Assembly (NCBI GenBank): GCA_016946835.1
Contig: JACVTC010000041.1
Coordinates: 1 to 35,000, forward strand
Origin: Neocallimastix lanati (nom. inval.)
Lineage: Eukaryota; Neocallimastigomycota; Neocallimastigomycetes; Neocallimastigales; Neocallimastigaceae
Reading direction: 5' to 3'
DNA length: 35,000 nt
Shown here: positions 20,689-33,790 of the stretch, one piece after another
Layout of the letters: every line of letters begins with the position of its first letter
How positions within the stretch are numbered: position 1 is the stretch's first letter
Program-made: the position numbers and the translations under genes
The notes under the pieces: generated by a model
Told to the model about the DNA's origin: nothing
What the model saw: the letters and a program-made list of their open reading frames with translations, nothing else
The model's database searches: none

Positions 20689-23600
20689 ATTTGTGAAAAT
20701 TTATTAAATATTCCAGCAAATATTACAATTGGACAACTCCTTAACATTTCAAAAATTTCTAAAGATGAATTAATTAAAGGTATTAAGAATTCAAAGCAAA
20801 ATAATGAAAATATCATTAATGCTGCTAATTCTACTATAGATAATAACTATAATAATAACGATAATAGTACTAATAATGAAAATTATAGTGATATTAATTA
20901 TAATAGTAAAATAGCTAATAATTTAAATAATAATAATAATATTGTACACGAACATGATGTTGCAGTTGTACGTGGATATATTAATGGCTATCCTGCTTCA
21001 ATTTTCATAGACGCGTGTAGTAATGCAAATTTAATATCACGTAAATTTTTAAATAAATTTGTTAAAAATTATCAAATTATTGGCCATGATAAAAGTACAA
21101 TTAGGCAAGCGATGGTTGATGATATAAGTCGTGTTTATGATATTGTTCGCTTAGCTGTTAAACTGGGTTCTGTTGAATTTATTACTGATTTTAAAATTTC
21201 CGATAAAGACGATCCTTTTTATGATGTGATTATTTCTCTTAAAACACAATCTGATAATAGGATTCTTATTAACACAATTCATAAAGTTCTTGCATATATG
21301 AATATGGACGATAAATTAGTACCTATTAGTAATATAGAAGATATAAATACTTTCCGTTCTCAGTCTTTATTATGTGTTTCTCCTGAACCTAAGATTGATA
21401 TTGTTGAGGCTACTTTATTTGTTGATGCTAATGAATCTAATTCTAATATTAGTGCTAAAGAAAAAGATGATGTAATTAATTCTATTATTAATCAATTAAA
21501 ACTTAAAAATAAAAAAGATTAAAAAAAATTTTGTAGATTATTAAAAAAATTTGATGATATTATTGCCATTTCTTCTGATGATTTGGAACCTTCTAAATTA
21601 TTTCCTCATCATATTATTTTAGAAGAAAACTCTATGACAATTAAGCAAAAGGCGTATAAAATTTCTCAGGTTCAGTCTAATGCTTTAAAGGAAGAACTTC
21701 GTAAATTATTGGAGAAAAAGTTAATTGAACCTTCTCATTCTCCATGGGCTTCTCCTGTTGTTTTAGTTTTAAAGAAAAATGGTAAATGGCGTCTTTGTGT
21801 TGATTTTAGGAAGTTGAATGATATTACTATTAAAGATGCCTATGCACTCCCAAAAATTCGTGAAATCTTTGATGCTTTGAAAGATGCAAAAATATTTTCT
21901 TCTATTGATTTATTTAGTGGTTACCATCAAATTCCTATGTGGGCTGAAGATATGGAAAAGACTTCTTTTACAACAAAATTTGGTTATTACTATTTTAAAG
22001 TTATGCCCTTTGGTTTAACTAATACCCCTGCTACCTTTCAGCGTGAAATGAATCGAATCTTCTTTGATTTAATTAATGATTGCGTTCAAATATATTTAGA
22101 TGATATTATTATTTATTCTGATAGTTTTGAAAAACATTTAATTTATCTTTCCAAAGTTTTTAATATTTTAAGAAAATATAATTTAAAATTAAACATAGAA
22201 AAATGTCATTTCTGTCAAACAGAAATTGAAGCTTTAGGTCATAAAGTTACTACTGATGGTTTACTTCCTCTAGATAAGAAAACTCTTTCCATTATGAATA
22301 TGTGTAAAGAGTTTAGGAGAAACAGATTACAAATAACAAAATACACAAAATATATATAAAAACACGTAATAAAAAATTCCTTTTTTTTTAATAAATAATC
22401 TTTTATTAAGTTAAAAATAAATTTCTTCTCGTTATTAATTATTTGATAGTCAATAACTAATACATCGATTTAATTATAGAAATTTACATGTATTTATAAT
22501 TTTTTATGATTATATTATAAAATATTATTTCTATCTAATTTACATATATTACTATTTATTTATAAACAAAATATTTATTAATAATTTTATTAAATAATAA
22601 TTAACTAAAACTAAACAATAATTAATTCAATAAACTTTCAACTTATTTACAATAATAATTAAATTCAATAAAAACACATTTATTAGATATTTATTATATA
22701 AATATTATTAATACTAATGCTTATATATTTACAATTCAAAGCTATTTTTGTAAACTATTTAAACTAATTTTAACTATTTAAAACTATTCCGAAATTAATT
22801 TTAAAGTATTTTAAACTAACTAAACTAAATTAACTAACTAAAATAAAATAACTAAATTAAATAAACTAAATTAACTAACTTAAATAAATTATTTAGATTA
22901 AATTTATTATCCAAAATTATTTAAATAATAATTTATCCTTTATGAAAAGTTTACATAAATTTATAATTAATTTTCATATACGTAAATCATAAATTTATGT
23001 AATTTTATTACATTAATTAATTATGTAATAATTAATTATTAAAGATTTTATTAAATCTTTACAATATGACACCTCCTACTAATGTATCCGAACTTCGTTC
23101 TTATCTAGGCATGACTGGTTATTATAGAAATTTCATTGACAATTACTCTGCTAAATCTACACCTCTTTGTTCTTTGTTAAGGAAGAATACTCCATTTGTT
23201 TGGACTGATTCTCAAAACAATAGCTTTCAATTATTAAAGAATTGTTTAATCAGTGCCCCTATCCTCTGTTACCCTAAATTTGATATTCCATTTATTATTC
23301 GTTCCGATGCTTGTGGTTATGGTATTGGTGGTGTTCTTTTACAACTTTATGATGATAATATTGAACACCCAATTTATTTTGTTAGTAGAAGTTTAAAAAA
23401 ATCTGAGAAAAATTATACTACAACTGAACTTGAAGGCACTGCTGCTTATTATTGCTTAGTCCAATTTGAACATTATATTTTAGGTAATCCATTCAAAACT
23501 ATTCTATATACTGATCACAAACCTTTAGTTTCTATTATTAAAAATTGTGAGCCGAATACTCTTAAACATCAACGTTGGTGTGATAAATTTAGTAAACTTC

Positions 23601-24960
23601 AAGTTGATATTGTTTATCACCCTGGTAAAGCTAATTTTATTGCTGATGCATTGTCTAGAGTTGTTCGTAAGGACTTCTCTGTTACTAATGTTTGTATTAG
23701 TACTAATTCTCTTCTTAATAGCGATATTCTGTTCACTTCTGTTAACAATTCTAATAGTTCCATTGATTCCTCCATTGTTAATAATTCACCTTTTGATAGC
23801 TCCATTCTCACCCAGGAGGAGAACGAAAAATTCATTTCTGAATTTATGTATAAATTTTTAACCGAAAAAATAGTTAAAATTGATAATAAATTAAGAAAAA
23901 TTATTGATGATCCCTATGAAAAAATTAAAATTATTACTAAAGAACATAGAGTGGGTCATGAAGGTATTCAGAAAACTTATGAAAGAATAAAAAAAAAGTA
24001 TTACTGGAAAAATTTAATAATAGATGTAAAAAAATATATTTCGCTATGCAAAATATGCTAACTAAATCGTTCTGAGCCATTGCCGAAACCAACAGAAAAA
24101 TATGGAACTCCTGTAGAAGCTCCTTTTGTTAGAGTTGGTTTAGATATTATTGGACCTCTAAAAGAAACACAACAAGGTAATAAATATATTATTGTTTGCG
24201 TATATTATTTTACAAAGTGGGTAGAAGCTAAACCACTTCGTACTACTACTTCACAGGACGTAACAAATTTCTTAGTAGAAGTTTTTAGTAGACATGGTAT
24301 ACCAGAACTAATTATTACAGATAATGGTGTACAGTTTACTGCTGATTATACTAAAATATTTTTAGATCTATATGATGTGTACGTTCACTTTGTTAGTACA
24401 TATCATCCAGAATCAAATGGATTAGTGGAAAACAGAAATAGAGAAATAGGAAAGCAATTAAGAAATTTCTCGAATGATAACAAACATTGGGATATTTTGT
24501 TACCGCTGGCTTTATGGGCTTTAAGAACCAGTAAATCTGCTGTAACGGGTTATTTAAGTTTTGAACTTTTATATGGATGTAAGGAATTACTACCTATAGA
24601 TATAAATTTAAGAAATTCAATTTTGGAAGATAATAGTAGAACTATGGACGAAATATTAATGGAAAGGTTCGTTGAGCATGCTAAATGGGTTGAAAAAGCA
24701 GCAAAAAAATGCTTGGAACAATCCATTATTGGAAAACTCGAAGACAAGCTCAACAAAGTATGGAAAATAAGAAAAATTTTAAAATTGGTGATTTAGTAAA
24801 AATAAGAAATCACCAACGAACTAAACTTGAACCGTATTTCCTTAGTCCATATATAATTAAGGAGATATCTTGGAATACAGTTCAATTACAGGATGCTATG
24901 GACGGTACAAAATTGGAAAGAAACGTCCATATTAAAAATATATTACCTTTTAATGAATGA
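20662..24960 (+). pseudogene. E4 pol: protease, RT, RNase H, integrase; interrupted
   Basis: Starts ATGATG at 20662 as in E1. Contains ITIGQLL, protease D117-A-C-S (21010-21021), stop TAA at 21520, RT with YLDD (about 22093-22104), solo LTR at 22303-23063, then RT thumb and RNase H from 23069, an H2C2 finger, stop TAA at 24059 where E1 and E3 have a Gln codon, integrase core, and a frame change near 24700 in a run of seven A. The C-terminal domain ends at 24958-24960. The first catalytic integrase residue is Tyr (24203-24205) where E1 and E3 have Asp, so the integrase would be dead even if the stops were absent. Removing the LTR plus one ATATG copy brings RT back into frame. Confidence 0.92.
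22303..23063. mobile_element. Solo LTR inserted in E4 RT
   Basis: 761 bp starting TGTAAAGA and ending TCTTTACA, an 8-bp perfect terminal inverted repeat with TG/CA ends. It is flanked by 5-bp direct repeats ATATG (22298-22302 and 23064-23068). No coding sequence inside. It differs from the E1 to E4 LTRs, so it represents a further family. It was left by LTR-LTR recombination of a former full element; orientation unknown. Confidence 0.92.
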
Positions 24961-25156
24961 AATTTCAAATTGAAATTTCAAAAATCTTTAATTTATTTTT
25001 TTTTTATAAAAAAAATTATTATTAAAATTTTATTATAAAAATTTTCAAAATTTTCATTTTTTTTATTATTAAATTTAATATAAATTAATACAAAAATTTT
25101 TAATCTAAATTATTTTAAATTTAATTTTACTAATTTCTTGCGAAATTAAGTTCAAT
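24961..25156 (+). other. E4 3' untranslated region
   Basis: AT-rich sequence between the pol stop and the polypurine tract region. It starts with a perfect inverted repeat, AATTTCAAATTGAAATTTC at 24960-24978. No gene seen. Confidence 0.55.
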
Positions 25157-25397
25157 TCTAGCAGGGAAGTTTTACTGTGTCCAGCTCCTCTGGGATGGCA
25201 AGGACGCCACCTATAGTTGGCTCTGCTTTCCCTTGAGGATCGCGTAGGGTGCTTCTATATGGAGTTTCTTTGCTTATGGGGAGTTGAGAGCGCCGACGCC
25301 GTACTGGTATGGCAGTTAATCATACACCCATATTACTATATGGGGAAGACCAAAGTCTTCAGTCTATAAAAAAAAAAAAAATCTAGCAGGGAAGTTT
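25157..25397 (+). mobile_element. SINE-like retroposed RNA with 16-bp target duplications
   Basis: A 209-bp insert (25173-25381) ends in about 14 A and is flanked by TCTAGCAGGGAAGTTT at 25157-25172 and 25382-25397. Long target duplications and a 3' A tail are the marks of LINE-machinery retroposition. The body is far more GC-rich than anything around it and has consecutive hairpins near its 3' end: CCCATAT/ATATGGG and GAAGAC/GTCTTC. A convincing A/B box pair is not visible, and I do not recognise the parent RNA. Confidence 0.85.
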
Positions 25398-25398
25398 C
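25385..25398 (+). other. E4 polypurine tract
   Basis: AGCAGGGAAGTTTC directly before the LTR start TGATAT. A second copy at 25160-25172 arose as part of the SINE target duplication. Confidence 0.75.
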
Positions 25399-25879
25399 TG
25401 ATATAAAACAAATATGTGTAACAACATATTTGTATATTTGAATATTTGTATATTCAGATATTAAATTTATATCTTATTATAATAATTTATATTATTATAT
25501 ATTTTAAATTATTATTTATATTTTATTTATTTATATTTTGTATATATTTTTTATATTTCTTAATATATATTTCTTAAATATTAAATTATACTTCTTATTT
25601 TAAATTATTAAAGTTTATAATTATTAAAGTATATATAATTAATATAATAGTTTATATTTTTTATATATTATTCATATTAAAATATTATTATTTATTTATA
25701 TATATATATTTATATATATATATTTATTTATAATTATATATTATTAATACTTTACAGTATAATTAATATTAACTCTTATTCTTGTTTTGTTTTTCTTTAG
25801 TAATTATAATAAAATATTAATAAAAATTATTAATAACTCAAATACACTTATTAAACCAGCTACAACATAAAGAATATCA
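25399..25879 (+). repeat. E4 3' LTR unit A
   Basis: 481 bp, TGATATAAAAC to AGAATATCA, adjacent to the polypurine tract. Homologous to unit B but with several differences, for example in the segment before CTTTAGTAATTATAA. Confidence 0.85.
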
Positions 25880-25888
25880 CATTATAAC

Positions 25889-26395
25889 TGATATAAAACA
25901 AATATGTGTAGCAACATATTTGTATATTTGAATATTTGTATATTCAGATATTAAATTTATATCTTATTATTTATAATAATTTATATTATTATATATTTTA
26001 TATTATTATATATTTTATATTATTTATATTTTGTATATATTATTTATATTCCTTATATATATATTTCTTAAATATTAAATTATACTTCTTATTTTAAATT
26101 ATTAAAGTTTATAATTATTAAAGTATTTATAATTAATATAATAGTTTATATTATTTATATATTATTCATATTAAAATATTATTATTTATTTATATATATA
26201 TTATATTTATATATATATATTTAATTATAATAATTATATATTATTAATACTTTACAGTATAATTAATATTAATTCTTATTCTTGTTTTTGTTTTTCTTTA
26301 GTAGAAATAATATTGTAATTATAAAATAAATATTAATAAAAATTATTAATAACTCAAATACACTTATTAAACCAGCTACAACATAAAGAATATCA
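25889..26395 (+). repeat. E4 3' LTR unit B
   Basis: 507 bp, nearly identical to 17672-18177. It is separated from unit A by CATTATAAC (25880-25888) and followed by another CATTATAAC (26396-26404). Confidence 0.85.
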
Positions 26396-26619
26396 CATTA
26401 TAACATATATCACGTGAATTCATTGGTTGCATATATTCAAGTTACACAAAATATTTAACATAAATTTATGCAACACAAAATAAACGAATTAACTAAATTA
26501 AATAAAATTTAATGAATTACGTAATAAATAAATATATAAGATATATGAATAAATATTGTAATTATCAATTTTTACTAATAAACTTTATAATAATCTTAAT
26601 AATAGTCTTAAATATAACC

Positions 26620-26760
<141 letters not shown>

Positions 26761-27477
26761 CTAATATTTTAATTAATCAGACTTTTGGATATTTTTCTTT
26801 TAAAAAAATGTGTGCTTTATTTTCATTTTCTTTTGATTGCTTTTACTAATAATAATAATAATTAATATAACAATAATTATTTTAAGCATATTATAATTTA
26901 TTATAATTTAATTTTTTAATAAAAATATTTATATATAAATTGCAAGAATTAAAATATAACAATTTTTTGGAAGTACAGTTAACAGTTTGGTTCTATTTGA
27001 TAAAGGATTTCATGGTTAATCATTCTGAAAGATGGTACAAGGAGATCACTAGCAAAAGACACCCACTCGAACACACTTTGACAAGTAAAGTCTTGCTAAA
27101 TTAACCTAACCTAGGGATCATGTCGACGCCTAGACGGTAAAGATAATATATAATAGATAATTATTATAATTATCTACTATAATACGTAAAAGAGAAAAAT
27201 ACAGAGGTCCTATTGCTTTCATTACTCATTATTTCCCAGTGTAAAAAAACAAAATAAAAAACAATTTTTTAGTCAATACTAAACCTCATAAGTTTTGGAT
27301 ATTGGAAATATACCAAAATGAAATTTAAAATATATTAAATTTTTAATTCTATAAAAATTTTAATTTATTTTATTATTAAATAAAAATTTTTTATTTATTT
27401 ATATATAAATAAACAAAAAACTCTTTCTCTATTTATTAGTAATAATGAAAAATTTATAATTTTACTTATTAACCAAT

Positions 27478-27509
<32 letters not shown>

Positions 27510-27566
27510 GGTAATAATTTTTTTTATGGAAAAATAAAAATTATATAAAATGAAATAAACCATGTT

Positions 27567-27605
27567 AACATTATCAAGAAAGTTATTACTTTCTTGATAT
27601 ATGTT
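27567..27605. other. Long perfect hairpin in spacer
   Basis: Arms TATCAAGAAAGT (27572-27583) and ACTTTCTTGATA (27588-27599) around TATT, extended by AACAT/ATGTT after one unpaired T. A following GTTC/GAAC hairpin adds to it. It is more GC-rich than chance AT palindromes here. Confidence 0.7.
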
Positions 27606-28658
27606 CGACTATTGAACAATGATATAAACAATATATAAATTATTTATTTCGGTCAATCATTACAATTATTATTTTTAGAAATTTTTATTTCCGTTATTAT
27701 ACATATATATATATATTTTTTATTTATTTTTAATTGATTATGCGTTACTTTTATTTAAGAAAAAAAAAATTTTTTTTAAAGGATAATATTAAAATTTAAT
27801 CATATTTTATATTGTTCATTATTTAATTTTTATTTATTTATTTTTTTTTTTTTTTTTTTTTTTTGATATTATATTTTATACAATTATGAATGTTAATATT
27901 GATAATTCTTTCTTTATATATATAATCAATTCAAATAAAATTGATATAATGGATATAATAACTACTATTTTAAACATATAATAAATAATAAATATTGAAT
28001 AAATAAATAATTATTATATAATTATTATTTTACCAATAATTAATTTCATTTAAAAAAATTAATATTTTTCATCTTCTTTTAAATATTTAACATAAATATT
28101 TTTTTTTTTATTATTATTTACTATTGTATTAAATATTTCACATATATTTTTTTTTTTTTCATATATACATGTAATCTTTTAACTTTCCTTCAATAATTTC
28201 TTTTTTTTCTTTAATTTTTTTGGTTTTAATTTTTTATAATAGGATGATTAATAATTAATAAACCAATTATAAGTAATTTCAAGAAGTATATCTTAAATTT
28301 TTTTTTTCTTTTTTTTTTATATTAAATAAATATATTAGTTCTTGATAAATTTTATTAATTATTAAAGTTTATCATTTAAAAAAATTAAATATTTATATAA
28401 AAAAACAAATTAAAATAAAATTAAAATTGTATAAAAAAATATATATTTTTTTTCTTTTTCTCTTTCCTTTTTTTTTTTTTTTTTACTGCTCGTTTTGGTT
28501 TATAAATAATAAAAATTTTTTATAAAATTTTTTTTAATTTTTTTAATTTTTTTTTTTATTATTATTATTATTTTTTTTTTTGCTTATTTTAATATTTAAT
28601 TATTGCTTCTTTCCTTTTTTATTTTTTAATTATTTTATTTTAATACTTTTTTTTTCTC

Positions 28659-28711
<53 letters not shown>

Positions 28712-29104
28712 TATATAAAAGGAATAAAAAATATACAAAAATATAAAGTAAGTCAAAACAAAAGCCTTAAAATAAAAAAAATATATAATTAAAAAAGAAA
28801 AATATAAAAAACATAAAAAAAAAGTAAAATTTTTAGTTTTATTTATATAGAATATAAAAAGTATAATATATAATTTTTTAAGAAAAAAAAAAAATAAAAG
28901 ATAATATATATATGAAATTTTATTAATTTTTATTCTTTTTTTTTTTTCTTTTTTTATTTATTATCTATTGTTAATGGAAAAAAAAATACTAAAATAAAAT
29001 ATGACAAATCCTTAATTAAAAAAATAAAAAATAAAAAACAAAATTGTCACTCGAATACTTTTAATAATTTAAAGAAAATAATAATAATAATAATAAATAA
29101 AATA

Positions 29105-29875
29105 ATGTATATTAAATATATTTCTTTATTTATTACTCTTTTGATTGGTTTAGTAAAAGCTGAATTGCCAGCTGTACTAAATGGTATAAATAAATTTAAA
29201 TTATTCCTATATATTACATGTATTACATTAAATACATAGGAAAACAAAACAAAACAAAACAAAACATAATCTTTATATTAAAATTCTAATTTTTATTAAT
29301 ATATATAAATATTTTTTAAATAATAAATAAAGCAAAAGATTATGTTGTTGAAAGTCTCCCAGATATTAACACTAGTAATATTACACAATATGCAGGGTAA
29401 TTAATGATTTTAGAATTAGTTATTAAAAGTTAAATATAATTGTTTAATTAAAAAAAAAAAAAAATTAAAATTAATGAAGTATAAATTTTAAAAATAAAAT
29501 ATAATATGATAGTTTAATTCCAATAAGAACAAATACTTTTATATTCTTCTGGTTATTTGAGCAAGAAGAAAAAAAAATATCTAATACAGAGAAATTAACT
29601 ATTTGGTTAAATGGAGGTAATAACAAGAAAATTAATAGAATATTTCAATATAAGAATAATTTGTTAATAATATAAACATTTTCTTTTTTTATATAATATA
29701 AATGATAATAGGACCAGGATGGTAAATAATTGAAATTATATTGAACACAAAATAATAAAATAATATTTATTTTTTAATATTTTTTGTATAATAATATTCA
29801 CACTAAATAATATTTATATTATGTCGAACTTTTTTTTATTTTTATAAAATAATCAATTAAAATAGTTCAAGGTAT

Positions 29876-29908
<33 letters not shown>

Positions 29909-32862
29909 AATAAAAATAATATCAGTAATATAATATTTATATTTATTAGTATATTGTATTTAATAATAAAATTCTACTACTTCTTTTTATTATATAAATT
30001 AGTATGGATGGTGTATTTATGGAAAATGGACCATATACTTTTGATGAAAATGATCATATTATTCATAATCCATATAGTTGGAATAAATATTCAAATATGT
30101 TATATGGTAATTAAAATGAAATAAAAAAAAAAAAAAAAAAGCTTTTAATTTTTAATTTTGTTTCACACATCTAAATATTATCGAAATTATTATTTTTTTT
30201 TTTAAATTAATAATTTTCAAAATTAATATTAAAAAATTATGTTCAATAGTCGAACAACCAACTGGTACTGGTTATAGTTATACTAAAAATAATGATATTC
30301 CAAGAAATGAATTAGCTGTTGGAAAAGATTTTAATACTTTTTTAGCTCAATTTTTTAGAGTTTTTCCACAATATAAAAATGCTGAAGTAGTCTTAAAATA
30401 AAATAAATTATATATATATATATATCTTATATTTTTTTAAAAGAAAAAAATTAATAGTAAATCTTAAATAATGATATATATATATTTAATATATGTAATA
30501 TAGATTTATATTGCTGGTGAAAGTTTTGCTGGTACATATATTCCATATATTGCATCCAATTTAATCAACAATCCAGTGGATGATAAAATGGTATGTAATA
30601 TCAATCAAATAGTAAAAAAAAAATTATAAATAATTTATATTGTATCATATATATATGAATTATTTATTATATTCAATATTTTTTTTTAATATATATATAT
30701 ATATTAAATTAAAATATTGTTAAGATTAATTTACAAGGTATTGCCATTGGCAATGGTTGGATGGATCCATTAAGACAAGTATATATTAATAATTATATAA
30801 TAATAATAAATTTTTTAAAAATTTATAAAGTGAATAAAAATAAACAATTAAAAAAAAATTTTTTTTTTTTTATAATTTAATATGATATTAATATTTATGT
30901 AATCTTCATTATTAATATTATTATTATATTTTTTTATAGTATCAAGGATATCTTAAGTATTCTGTCGACAATGGTCTTTTAAGTGGAGATTATTTAGTAA
31001 TAATTAATTTATATATATATATATTATAAAAATTAAACACTAGATGAATTAAGTTATATTAATAAATTTTTTTATATAATTATTTCTTATTATTATTATT
31101 TATATTTTATTTATATTTTATTTTTATTTTTTTTTTTTATTTAATCTATATTTTATTTTTTTTTTTTATTTTTTATTTTTGTTTTTTTTTAATTTTCTTC
31201 TTAATAATAAAATAGACTAAAACAACTAACTTAGTAAATAAATGTACTGAAGAATTTAAAAAGTCCGAAAGAATTAAGAATTCTGTATGTGAATATATTT
31301 TAGATACTATTTTGGAAGGATCTACTGCAAAGTAATTATTTTACCTTTAAATTAATAATTATTAATAATAATAAATGAATAGTTTAAAGATTATACCTTA
31401 TTATTATTGTTATTATTGTTTTTTTTTTTTTTATTTTATCCCTTTATATATATAAAGTGAATATTTAATGCTGTGAAATTAAATTTTATTTATCTCTTTA
31501 TTTTCACTAAAAAAATAAAAAATAAATCTAAAAAAATTTTTTTATTGACATAAAGAATATATTATAATCTTATTATGAATTTTCATATTTGTATAATTTA
31601 ATCTAATTTATTTTATTCTATTATATATCTTTATTATTATTTTTTTTAATAGTGGTCAATTTTGTATCAATATGTATGATATTCGTTTAAGGGATAATGA
31701 TTCATCTGGTGGTTGTGGTTTATATTCATGGCCATTAACTCTTAATGGTATGACTAACTATTTAAATGTAAGTATTAATAGTATTACATTTTTATATAAA
31801 TTTAATTAAATTTATAAAAAAAATACTAAATAATAAGGAATTTATAATTATTAATTTATTAATTAATTAATAATAATATATTTTTTTTTTTAGAGAAAAG
31901 ATGTTATTGAAGCATTACATGTTTCATCAACACCACATAGTTGGACAGAATGTACTTCAAGAGTTTCTTCTGCTCTTTCTGGTGATAATAGTCCCCCATC
32001 TTATACTGTAAAATCATTAATTAATAATTTATATAATTTTGATATTATTAAAAAATATATTTATATATGTATATATATTACATTTTAATATTTTAATTAA
32101 AGAATTATTTTATATTTAATTATTTTACAACTTAAATTAATAATCTATTATTTAATTAATATTTTTTTTATCTCATTATATTATACAACTTAATAGTTGT
32201 TCCCAGAATTATTAAAACACATTAAAATTACTATTTTTGTGTGAGTTATTATTATTATTATTTATTTATTTATTTTATTATATATATTTTATTTATATTT
32301 AAAAAAATAGAAAATAGAACGAAGTACTAAATAAAAAAAAATTTTTTTTTTCTTTTTTTTCGTTTTAATAGTGGTGATAAGGATCTTATTTGTAATTATA
32401 ATGGTATTGAATCCATGATCGATAATTTAAAATGGGGTGACATTCAAGGTTTTGAAGTAAAAATAAATAATAAATTAATAAAAAAAATAATATAAATTTT
32501 AATAATAAATAAAAATAATAATAATACATATATATGAATATATAAATATTTATATAATCCAATCTAATTTATATTTAATAATAATAATAATAAAAAAAAA
32601 ATTAGAATGAATATGTTGATTGGGTTGTGGATGGAAAAGTTAGTGGTCTTTATCAATCTGAAAGAAATTTAACTTATATTCGTATGACTAATGGTAGTCA
32701 TATGGTAGCCATTGACATACCGGAAGAATCTTATGTTATGTTTAATTCTTTTATTGGTGTCAATAAAGAAGTAAATCCAAACCTTGTAAATATTATATAT
32801 AAATATATTATATAACATTTATTATTAATAATATTAAGTTAAAAATTAATCAAGAACTATAA

Positions 32863-32905
<43 letters not shown>

Positions 32906-33694
32906 AGTGTTAATTCTATTTTTTTTTTTTTTTTTTTTTTTTCTGTTATTTTATTATTATTATTATTGATTTATTTATTTCTCCTACTTATTTAACATTA
33001 TATTTACTATGTTCTTTATATATATATATTTTATTTTAATTTATTATTTCCTTCTAGGATGATACATTAGAATTTAGTTCCGGTGAAAAAAAATTATCAG
33101 CTATTGAACCAGGATCTGAATCCAAAATGGCAAAAATGTAAATAATAATAATAAAAGATCAAAAAAGAATTTTTTTTATATTTAATATGATTAAGTTTTT
33201 ATAATTAAACAAATATGTATTTATGTATTTGATTAAAATAATAATAATACTAATTATAAGATTATTTTTAATTTTATATATTTGTATATATGTATTTATT
33301 TAAAATATAATTTTATATATATAAATATTTAATTTTTATATCTATATATATATAATAATATATATTTTGTCATAATATATTATAACATTATATCATTAAT
33401 TTTATGTTCATATATGTTACAAAAAAAAATTAAAAAAATAAAAATAAAAAATAAAAAAAATTTTTTTTTAGTATAACTGTTTCATTCATTAGTATTGGTT
33501 TAATTGGTGGTATGGTTTTCTTTACTGTTTTTAAAGGTCAACAAAATTCATCAGAATATAATGAAGTTGAATGGCATGAATTAAATGAAAACGAACATGG
33601 TAATGATGTTATTGATATTGGTTTAGATGATATCTCATTAACTGATATTAATAATTCTGAAACTTTATATGAAAATGATATATTAAACGTTTAA
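29105..33694 (+). CDS. KEX1: Kex1-like membrane serine carboxypeptidase, 18 exons
   Basis: Family S10 peptidase removing C-terminal basic residues from secreted precursors in the late Golgi; role inferred from the family. Exons: 29105-29183, 29333-29396, 29528-29616, 29712-29721, 29866-29871, 30003-30106, 30250-30386, 30504-30590, 30725-30778, 30940-30996, 31216-31331, 31653-31767, 31894-32007, 32197-32240, 32372-32456, 32606-32785, 33058-33137, 33472-33694. All introns are GT-AG; the exon sum, 1644 nt, divides by three (547 residues). Seen: signal peptide (about 1-19), NGGPGCSSMDG oxyanion region (76-86), nucleophile S170 in GESFAGTY, D363 in GDKDLICN, H419 in NGSHMVA, one membrane segment (about 474-494) and an acidic cytosolic tail. 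The membrane anchor and tail favour Kex1 over vacuolar carboxypeptidase Y. No orthologue search was possible. Confidence 0.92.
29712..29721 (+). other. 10-nt microexon (exon 4) of the carboxypeptidase gene
   Basis: GACCAGGATG between AG at 29710-29711 and GTAAAT at 29722. With the last base of exon 3 it encodes Gly-Pro-Gly and two bases of Cys in the oxyanion-hole motif. Without it the conserved motif cannot be formed from any neighbouring exon. Confidence 0.88.
29866..29871 (+). other. 6-nt microexon (exon 5) of the carboxypeptidase gene
   Basis: TTCAAG between AG at 29864-29865 and GTATGT at 29872. It completes Cys and gives Ser and two bases of the next Ser. It is required to read Gly-Cys-Ser-Ser-Met-Asp-Gly across exons 4 to 6 in frame. 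Confidence 0.85.
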
Positions 33695-33790
33695 TAAATA
33701 AATAAATAAATAGAAAATAAAGAAAATAAAATAAATTAAAAAAATAAACCAAAATGCAAACCGACGAATAAATAAAGTAAATCCACTCCT

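Noticed and set aside
27110-27120. Telomere-like CCTAACCTA stretch
   Set aside because: Only about one and a half units, too short for an interstitial telomeric repeat.
29906-30124. Open frame with a separate ATG overlapping carboxypeptidase exon 6
   Set aside because: It reads exon 6 out of frame with intron sequence; the spliced model gives the conserved protein.
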